Positions 1-5,292 of a DNA stretch of 18,023 nt are shown here, in pieces. This DNA is from Clostridiales bacterium UBA929 (GTDB taxonomy: Bacteria; Bacillota; Clostridia; Oscillospirales; UBA929): the NCBI GenBank assembly GCA_002293625.1, contig DBDP01000006.1, positions 380 through 18,402 of the forward strand. Reading direction: 5' to 3'. Below the pieces are notes generated by a model, which saw nothing but the letters and a program-made list of their open reading frames with translations, did no database searches and had not been told where the DNA came from. Numbering within the stretch: the first letter of the stretch is position 1; each line of letters starts with the position of its first letter. Position numbers and translations under genes: made by a program.

Positions 1-24
1 TTATGACCACTTCGATACCTCTCC
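1..24 (-). tRNA. tRNA-Ser, first 24 nt only, cut by the window edge
   Basis: Read on the minus strand from position 24, the sequence starts GGAGAGGTATCGAAGTGG and continues TCATAA to the window edge. This fits a 7-nt acceptor strand, the TA linker and a serine-type D-arm. It is nearly the same as the 5' portion at 205, which has a recognisable CGA anticodon loop. The anticodon and 3' half of this copy lie outside the window, so the isoacceptor cannot be read and completeness cannot be judged. It would be the downstream tRNA of a short minus-strand serine tRNA unit. Confidence 0.6.
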
Positions 25-144
25 TAATTTATGTCTACCACCTATTCCGCAAAGATTTGAGCAGAACTCGCGGGCAGAACCCAAGAGAAAATCCCATTCA
101 GAAAACGCGCAAAACACTGGCACTACTGGTTTTACACTTGAACA
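25..144 (-). other. unassigned spacer between two tRNA-Ser 5' ends
   Basis: These 120 nt replace the expected T-arm and acceptor of the upstream tRNA-Ser and lead straight into the next tRNA-Ser 5' end. I see no long open reading frame on the minus strand, no tRNA 3' end and no convincing terminator. There is only a weak imperfect stem (CTC, GGG, CCC, GAG) near 68-87. The origin is unknown: it could be a rearrangement scar or the remains of a small insertion. Confidence 0.35.
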
Positions 145-205
145 AGCATCCTAAACACGCACCGATTTCGAGTCGAGGCCGTTATAACCACTTCGATACT
201 CCTCC
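145..205 (-). pseudogene. truncated tRNA-Ser(CGA)-like gene, 5' two-thirds only
   Basis: Read from 205 down, there is a GGAGGAG acceptor strand, TA, a TCG...CGG D-arm, and an anticodon loop CTCGAAA (anticodon CGA, reading UCG). The anticodon stem has three Watson-Crick pairs, one G-T pair and a C-T mismatch at its base. A serine-type long variable arm follows (GCGT, loop, ATGC). The match then fades. The T-arm lacks the conserved closing G-C pair, and no CTCCTCC acceptor mate occurs anywhere between 145 and position 1. The molecule as encoded could not close its acceptor stem, so I call it a broken tRNA gene. A divergent RNA that only resembles tRNA-Ser is less likely, given the near-identity to the copy at 1-24. 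Confidence 0.6.
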
Positions 206-225
206 AAGCAAATCCGGCTGTTCGT

Positions 226-254
226 ATCATACAGGAGAAAAGCGTTCTTGTCAA
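226..254 (-). promoter_or_regulatory. sigma-A promoter of the tRNA-Ser unit
   Basis: On the minus strand a perfect -35 TTGACA (254-249) and a -10 TATGAT (231-226) are separated by exactly 17 nt. Transcription would start near 219, about 14 nt before the tRNA-Ser 5' end at 205. This is the expected geometry for a stable-RNA promoter. It lies downstream of the ECF S-component stop codon (292) and serves only the tRNA locus. Confidence 0.7.
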
Positions 255-291
255 GTATTTCGAGCGGCAGGAACTTCCTCCCACATATCTC

Positions 292-945
292 TCACCCCTT
301 CCGCAGCCGCTTCATCAGCGGTACGCCTTTCAGCGCCTTTTGCAGCGCAATCGCGAGCGGTACAGAGATAATCACGGCGAGCAGCCCGTTGAACAGCGAA
401 ACCGGGGCTTTGCCGACGATAACGTCAATCCAAGCGGCTTCCGGCGAGGATTTTTGCACGGTAAGAGCGTCCCAATAATACCCCTTGCCGAGATACAGGA
501 TGATGTAAGTAAACTGACCGGTAACAGCGGCGGCAACTTTATAAACAAAATCGTTTTGCTTTTTCGTCACGTTGAATGCCAGCGCGCCTGTTTCGGCGTT
601 CAAAACGCGGTATTTTACCTTTTCCGCGTCACGCACGCGCGATCCGACTAAACCGCATAAAAAACCCATGATAAACTTAAAAACCAGCGTAAACGGCGCA
701 GAGGCGATGTAAAGCGGGTTTGTAAAATCAAACAGCATGGAACCGACACCCGCCGCCAAGCCACCCCGCAGCGCGCCCAGCATAAAGCCGGACAGCAGAC
801 AAAGCACGTTGCCGAGATGGATGCGGGTGTTGCCCAGTGGCGTGGGAATGCTGATCTGGAGCCATGACGCGGCGAAAACCAGCGCGGAAAATAGTCCAAC
901 CATCACGATGTCGGCAACGCCGACTGTTTTTTTTGTTTTTTCCAT
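292..945 (-). CDS. ECF transporter S component (vitamin uptake, possibly B6)
   Basis: This 217-residue integral membrane protein probably binds a vitamin substrate for an energy-coupling-factor importer. The ATPases and T component of such importers are encoded elsewhere and shared. The family signature is visible: an N-terminal helix (about 11-32), then an amphipathic GNTRIHLGN stretch (38-46), a Gly-rich helix pair GFMLGALRGG..GVGSMLFDF (53-74), and further helices near 84-101, 136-152 and 177-201. A reading frame extends upstream to 1101, but the ATG at 945 has a good ribosome site (AGGGGTGG) and follows a plausible promoter. The extension would run through the promoter and into the regulator gene. 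The divergent neighbour is a MocR regulator, a family that includes PdxR, which suggests pyridoxine-type vitamers as substrate. That is inference; riboflavin-like or pyrimidine substrates remain possible. Confidence 0.75.
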   Translation of the reverse strand: MEKTKKTVGVADIVMVGLFSALVFAASWLQISIPTPLGNTRIHLGNVLCLLSGFMLGALRGGLAAGVGSMLFDFTNPLYIASAPFTLVFKFIMGFLCGLVGSRVRDAEKVKYRVLNAETGALAFNVTKKQNDFVYKVAAAVTGQFTYIILYLGKGYYWDALTVQKSSPEAAWIDVIVGKAPVSLFNGLLAVIISVPLAIALQKALKGVPLMKRLRKG

Positions 946-989
946 GAGAACCACCCCTGTTATTTTGCTTGACGCTCTTTCCCTTTGAG

Positions 990-1018
990 AGTATACTAAA
1001 CGCAAACTGGTCTTATTG
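990..1018 (-). promoter_or_regulatory. candidate promoter of the ECF S-component gene
   Basis: On the minus strand a good -10 TATACT (995-990) lies 17 nt from a poor -35 CAATAA (1018-1013). The start point would be near 983, leaving a leader of about 38 nt to the ATG at 945. That is too short for a vitamin riboswitch. A weak -35 with regulator half-sites just upstream fits a promoter that needs an activator. Confidence 0.45.
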
Positions 1019-1034
1019 ATAGTGCCAGTATAAT
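1006..1034 (+). promoter_or_regulatory. candidate promoter of the mocR-like gene
   Basis: A perfect -10 TATAAT lies at 1029-1034. The position 17 nt upstream (1006-1011) reads ACTGGT, a poor -35 that coincides with one of the regulator half-sites. The start point would be about 1041, just before the half-site at 1046-1053. Bound regulator could therefore block its own gene, as is common for MocR proteins. Confidence 0.45.
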
Positions 1035-1053
1035 AATATTTATTAATACCAGT
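1006..1053. promoter_or_regulatory. candidate MocR operator with three ACCAGT half-sites
   Basis: The divergent promoter region holds GTGCCAGT (1022-1029) and ATACCAGT (1046-1053) as a direct repeat with a 24-bp period. It also holds ACTGGT (1006-1011), the exact inverse of ACCAGT. Directly repeated and inverted short sites between a MocR gene and its target are typical of the family. B. subtilis GabR uses ATACCA repeats, and ATACCA occurs here exactly at 1046-1051. Binding is inferred from position and symmetry. Confidence 0.5.
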
Positions 1054-1069
1054 TGGGGAGAGACAAGGA

Positions 1070-2437
1070 TTGCTGATACCTATAGACCGCACTGACATCA
1101 TGCCGCTGTACGAGCAAATATACCGCTATATTCGCGCGCGAATCGAAGAGGGCGAGCTGAAAGCGGGTGAAGCGCTCCCTTCGCGCCGCGAGATGGCGTC
1201 TCTGTGCGGCGTCGCCATAATCACGGTGGAAAACGCTTACGCACAGTTGGTCGCGGAGGGGTTTGTCCGCTCCGAACCCAAGCGGGGATTCTTTGTGGAA
1301 TCGATCGGGCACTTGCCGCCGAAGGCATTCGCTTCTTCTTCAGAAGCCGAAACCCGCCAACCTGTAACCGATAAAGCAATCTTATACGACTGCCGGTTTG
1401 GCAGGATTGACGAAGGCGCTTTTCCGCACAGGCTTTGGAGGGGTTTCCTGCAAGACGCGCTGGAAAAAACCGGCGCGTTGCAGCGCGGTGACCCACAGGG
1501 GGAACTCCCGTTGCGGCAGGCACTTTGCGGGTATTTGAGACGCCTTCGCGGGGTGGAAGCCGACCCTTCACGCATCGTGATCGGTCCGGGGCTGGAATGG
1601 CTGATATTGTCCCTCCTGCCGCTGTTCCCCGAAACGGCTCAGTTTGGGATAGAGGATCCCGGGTACACCCCTTACCGAAAGCTCTTAAAGTCCTACGGCC
1701 GGACGGTTGTGTCCGTTCCGTCGCGGGAATGGAGCGTGAGCGAGGCGGCGCGGCGCGGCATTTCGGTATTGTATCTTTCACCGTCGCATCGCTTTCCGCT
1801 GGGCGGCGTATTGAGCGCTGGGCAGCGCCGGGAAGCATTGAAATGGGCGTCGGCGTCGGGCGCGACTATTTTGGAGGATGACTACGACAGCGAACTGCGC
1901 TATCGCGGATTGCCGATTCCGTCCCTGCAAAGCATGGACAGCGACGGGCGGGTTGTGTATCTCGGCTCGTTTTCGGAAAGTCTCGCGCCGGGTCTGCGGA
2001 TTGGTTATATGGCGCTGCCTCCGGGCTTGCCCGAACGCTGGCGGGAGAGCCGTATCGCCTGCGCCGTATCGGTTCCGTCGCAGCTGGCGCTCGCGGCGTT
2101 TATCCGGGAGGGGCATATGGAGCGCCATGTGGCAAAAATGCGCACCCTCTACCGCCGCCGTCGGGAAACCCTGCTGGAACTGTTGAAGCCGCTGGAGGCG
2201 CGTGTCGCCGTCGAGGACGACGGCGCGGGGTTGTTCGTTCGTCTCCGGTTGAAAACGGCCGGAACGGAGGAAGAGTTTTTGCGCCTTGCCGCCGATGCCG
2301 GGGTAGGTTTAACCGGCATTTCGCAATTCTACGATGTGCCGGACGATAAGCACGTCCGCCTCCTGTTCGGCTTCGGCGGTCTGCGGGAAAACGAGCTGCG
2401 CGACGCGGTGGTGCGGCTGAAAACGGCGTGGCTGTGA
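1070..2437 (+). CDS. MocR/GabR-family regulator lacking the PLP-binding lysine
   Basis: This 455-residue protein has a GntR winged-helix N-terminus (residues 10-77: PLYEQIYRYIRARIEEG, LPSRREMA, TVENAYAQL, RGFFV) joined to a fold-type-I aminotransferase-like domain (about 105-455). The start is TTG at 1070, with GGGGAG 9 nt upstream; an ATG 10 codons later is the alternative. Cofactor-site landmarks are present: PGY (197-199), LSPSH (236-240), EDDYDSE (269-275), SLAPGLRIGY (304-313) and HVRLLFG near the C-terminus. The residue that should form the PLP Schiff base is Glu303 (GSFSE). The spacing from Asp270 (33 residues) equals that of Asp279 to Lys312 in GabR as I remember it. The divergent ECF S-component gene is the likely target, suggesting PdxR-like control of vitamin B6 uptake. 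With the lysine gone, any PLP binding would have to be non-covalent, or the effector may be a different vitamer. Confidence 0.85.
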   Translation: MLIPIDRTDIMPLYEQIYRYIRARIEEGELKAGEALPSRREMASLCGVAIITVENAYAQLVAEGFVRSEPKRGFFVESIGHLPPKAFASSSEAETRQPVTDKAILYDCRFGRIDEGAFPHRLWRGFLQDALEKTGALQRGDPQGELPLRQALCGYLRRLRGVEADPSRIVIGPGLEWLILSLLPLFPETAQFGIEDPGYTPYRKLLKSYGRTVVSVPSREWSVSEAARRGISVLYLSPSHRFPLGGVLSAGQRREALKWASASGATILEDDYDSELRYRGLPIPSLQSMDSDGRVVYLGSFSESLAPGLRIGYMALPPGLPERWRESRIACAVSVPSQLALAAFIREGHMERHVAKMRTLYRRRRETLLELLKPLEARVAVEDDGAGLFVRLRLKTAGTEEEFLRLAADAGVGLTGISQFYDVPDDKHVRLLFGFGGLRENELRDAVVRLKTAWL

Positions 2438-2458
2438 CGTTTCATAATAGTTTTCATG

Positions 2459-3394
2459 TCAAGACATCTTACGCCTAACTTTATTGCATACATCGCAAAT
2501 GGAATAGCACCGCGAGATATCTAACCCGTTTTGCTCTGCAAGCTCAAGCAGTTTAGCGACACCCCCCATCATAACGGCATTCATCAGCTCATCTTTATAA
2601 GGGTTATACCGCGCGACGATCTCCCGCAAGCTTTGGTGATAGATATTCCCTAAAACAAAGCCGCAATTCATCACATCTCCGTTTGGGACAATTGACAGTG
2701 ACGTTACTTCCGTCAATGGTTCCGTATACGGCATAGAGCCGCAGGTTTCCAACAGGTTCAGTTTCGGTTTATCATAGTATTCAGCTAAATGCAACGCCGC
2801 GTTCCCGGCTAAAAAAATGTTGTTTCCGTTCGATACCGGAAACTCCAAATCCGTAAAAGCGGCGAGGATTTCGTTTGTTTTGCGGTTATAAGGGTTACTA
2901 TGGCTTTCATTAACGACCCAAGCCGGATGCAGCTTAACGTTGATTCCGGCTTCTTTCGCGTACCGAGCGAAGCGGTAAACCGCGTCAAGCGGAATCGTTT
3001 CTTGATGAAACGCGTCTGCGGAAAGCAGCAGGGTTTCTATCCCGGCTTCTTTCAGCATTTTCGCTGTCTGCTCGCGCTGCTCGTCCAGCTTTGTAAAATA
3101 ACCGTTGGTAATCAATGACCTGCTGCCAATGCCGTGCCGAGCCGCCGCCTTGTGGATACCGCAGACAATGTCCGCGTAAAGCAGCGGTTCCCCGCCGAAC
3201 GTCATCACGGAAGAAACGGGGAACATTTCGGAAAGCTCACCGATCGCCTCGGCGGCATGATCCAAAGAGATATGCTTGTGACCATCCGCCGGGTTGAGCC
3301 TGTCGCTTACCGAGCAGTGCTTGCAGCGACCGCTGCATTGATATGTGACGACAAACTCTATACGGTTGAGGGTTATGTAAGGGGAAATGTTCAT
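2459..3394 (-). CDS. radical SAM protein with Cys-rich C-terminus, function unknown
   Basis: This 311-residue protein carries the radical SAM cluster motif CSGRCKHC (Cys20, 24, 27), which binds a 4Fe-4S cluster and S-adenosylmethionine. It also has the GGEP motif (67-70) and SLITNGYF (93-100), forming a TIM-barrel core. The C-terminal part has Cys218, Cys244 and a CYSICDVC group (Cys296, 300, 303), enough to hold a SPASM-like auxiliary cluster. Many peptide-modifying or anaerobic-maturase enzymes share this layout. The ATG at 3394 has AGAAGG about 7 nt upstream. The gene converges on the MocR gene (21-nt gap) and diverges from a clostripain-like lipoprotein gene. No small precursor-peptide gene is visible beside it, so the substrate cannot be named. 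Confidence 0.85.
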   Translation of the reverse strand: MNISPYITLNRIEFVVTYQCSGRCKHCSVSDRLNPADGHKHISLDHAAEAIGELSEMFPVSSVMTFGGEPLLYADIVCGIHKAAARHGIGSRSLITNGYFTKLDEQREQTAKMLKEAGIETLLLSADAFHQETIPLDAVYRFARYAKEAGINVKLHPAWVVNESHSNPYNRKTNEILAAFTDLEFPVSNGNNIFLAGNAALHLAEYYDKPKLNLLETCGSMPYTEPLTEVTSLSIVPNGDVMNCGFVLGNIYHQSLREIVARYNPYKDELMNAVMMGGVAKLLELAEQNGLDISRCYSICDVCNKVRRKMS

Positions 3395-3498
3395 AAATAA
3401 GCCTTCTTTTTGTTCGGTTGATTTATCCAGTATAACACGGCCAAAAGCCCCGTATCAATCCCCTTTTTTCGGAGATGCTACGGGCGGAGGCGGTATTT

Positions 3499-5292
3499 GT
3501 GAAAAAACTATGCTTGGCTCTTGCGTTCCTCTGTCTGCTTACCTCTTGCGACATCAGTTATGCAAGCCCGCGTTCACGGAGTGTGGAGGATACATTCACC
3601 CTTTTATGGTATGTAAACGGCTCCGACCTTGAGTCCGGCTCGGCTGAGGACGATGAAGGCGGGGCGTTTTCCGATGATTTAGACGAAGTCCTCTCCGCGC
3701 TGCCGCCGAACGAACACTTCCGCGTGGCGCTTTTCACAGGCGGCGCGAGGGACTGGAAGACGCCGGGGTTTTCCTCCGAAATCAATCAGGCGCACATCAT
3801 CGACAAAGACGGACTGACGCACGGTCCGGCGCTTCCGGATGGTAGCATCGCGCAGCCCGAAACGCTGTCGAATTTCATCCAATGGGGCATCGAAAACCTT
3901 CCGGCGAAACGTTACGGGCTGATCTTTTGGGATCACGGAAGCGGCGTACCGATCGGCTTTGGGTACGATGAACTGCACGAACCGCGTTATATGGATCTCA
4001 CGGCTATGTCAAAGGGATTGGAAGACGGGCTGAAGGGTCAAAAGCTTTCGTTTATCGGGTTCGACACCTGCCTGATGGCGGCGGTCGAGACAGCTTCCGT
4101 CTGCGCCCGGTTTACCGATACCTTGGTGGCGTCAGAAGAACTGGAGCCGTTCGGCGGCTGGGACTACGCCCCGCTGATGCGCCAATTGGGAAGCAACCCC
4201 GGAACGAGTGTCGAAGAAATCGGACAAACGATTACCGACGGTTATTTTGAAGCGCGTGATAACGCGGAGGAGATGCTGACGCTGTCGGTTATCGACCTCA
4301 CCCAAATCAAGCCCGTGGTGGACGCCGTATCGCAACTCGCCGAGGGCATACAGAACCTGCTGGAGGAAGGCGGATTCGCGACGATCGCGCAGGCGCGTTC
4401 GCGGGTGAAATACTACGGAGGGGTCAATCAAAGCGTGGATATGGTGGATCTCGTCCACTTGGCGTCACGGCTGGAAAGCACGCATCCCGCGGAGGCTGAA
4501 AAACTGAGCGCCGCCGTTCGGAACTGCGTGATTTATAACCGCCACACCGACGACGCGCCGAACTCCAACGGGTTGTCTATTTACTTCCCGTATGAAAACG
4601 AGGGGATCTATGAGAACTATCTGGAGCTGTATTTACAGCTCGGATTTTCAAAGCCGTATATTCAGTTTGTCCGGGCGTTTTCCAAAGAGCTGCGGGGCGG
4701 TGTCGAACCGCTGTATATGTCCGACATTCAAACGGAGAGACTGGGTACGAGATACAGGGCGCAACTGCCGCCGGATATTCTGCGGGTGCAGGGCGTGATG
4801 ATGCGGGAGGAGGAAGACGGCGTGTTTTCCTTAATCGGTCTCTGCGACGGCGTTGAAGCGGACGGGACGGCCGCGGCCGGTGTGCCGCCGGATACCTGGC
4901 TGACGATAAACGGCGCCCCCGCCTTCGCGCAATTCGAAGACGGGGACGTGCTGTCCGTACTCGCCGAACGAAACGGCGAAAAGGTCAGTATTTTACTGGA
5001 AAAGCAAGGGGATGACATCACCCTTTTGGGGTCGGTTCCGGAGGCGCGGGACGGGCGCGTTCCCCTTCCGACGGTCTATCCGATAGAAGAAGGGGACACA
5101 GTCGCACTGCTCTACCCGATGATTGATACCCGCCGCACCGGCCATGAAGAGACGTTCTTTTCGGGGGAGGCGTTTGTCGTTGATCAAGCGCTGGAGATTG
5201 AATATGCCCCGGTTGAAGGGATTTATGGGTTCTTAATGACCGATTGCTATGACAATCTGCTTGTAACCGATGCTCTTATACCTGCCCGGTAA
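3499..5292 (+). CDS. clostripain-family (C11) cysteine peptidase, lipoprotein
   Basis: This 597-residue secreted protein starts at GTG 3499, preceded by GGAGG with 8-nt spacing. An ATG at 3475 has its GGAG directly against the start and would spoil the signal peptide. Residues 1-17 form a lipoprotein signal ending in the lipobox LTSC, so Cys17 should carry lipid at the outer membrane face. The peptidase domain (about 32-400) shows the C11 dyad: His146 in FWDHGSG and Cys191 in GFDTCLMA, with LLWYVNGSDLE near the N-terminus. Family members cleave after Arg or Lys and often self-activate at an internal site. The last 190 or so residues have no domain I recognise and look beta-rich. The stop codon lies inside the 3' end of the convergent SLH gene (17-nt overlap). 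The substrate is unknown. Confidence 0.88.
   Translation: MKKLCLALAFLCLLTSCDISYASPRSRSVEDTFTLLWYVNGSDLESGSAEDDEGGAFSDDLDEVLSALPPNEHFRVALFTGGARDWKTPGFSSEINQAHIIDKDGLTHGPALPDGSIAQPETLSNFIQWGIENLPAKRYGLIFWDHGSGVPIGFGYDELHEPRYMDLTAMSKGLEDGLKGQKLSFIGFDTCLMAAVETASVCARFTDTLVASEELEPFGGWDYAPLMRQLGSNPGTSVEEIGQTITDGYFEARDNAEEMLTLSVIDLTQIKPVVDAVSQLAEGIQNLLEEGGFATIAQARSRVKYYGGVNQSVDMVDLVHLASRLESTHPAEAEKLSAAVRNCVIYNRHTDDAPNSNGLSIYFPYENEGIYENYLELYLQLGFSKPYIQFVRAFSKELRGGVEPLYMSDIQTERLGTRYRAQLPPDILRVQGVMMREEEDGVFSLIGLCDGVEADGTAAAGVPPDTWLTINGAPAFAQFEDGDVLSVLAERNGEKVSILLEKQGDDITLLGSVPEARDGRVPLPTVYPIEEGDTVALLYPMIDTRRTGHEETFFSGEAFVVDQALEIEYAPVEGIYGFLMTDCYDNLLVTDALIPAR

Noticed and set aside
145..205. Attachment-site duplication from an integrated element
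   Set aside because: The duplicated part is the 5' portion of the tRNA, not the 3' end, and no integrase or phage gene is within the window.
3..371. 122-codon plus-strand frame at the left edge
   Set aside because: It runs over the tRNA-Ser sequences and promoter on the other strand and into the 3' end of the ECF gene; composition is not protein-like.
946..990. Vitamin riboswitch ahead of the ECF gene
   Set aside because: The predicted leader is about 38 nt, too short for a known vitamin riboswitch, and no conserved core is visible.
946..1101. Longer N-terminus for the ECF S component
   Set aside because: The extra 52 residues cover the promoter, operator and start of the divergent regulator, and a good ribosome site precedes the ATG at 945.
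1221..1838. 205-codon minus-strand frame opposite the MocR gene
   Set aside because: It is antisense to a clearly conserved protein; composition is Arg/Pro/Ser-rich with no recognisable motif.
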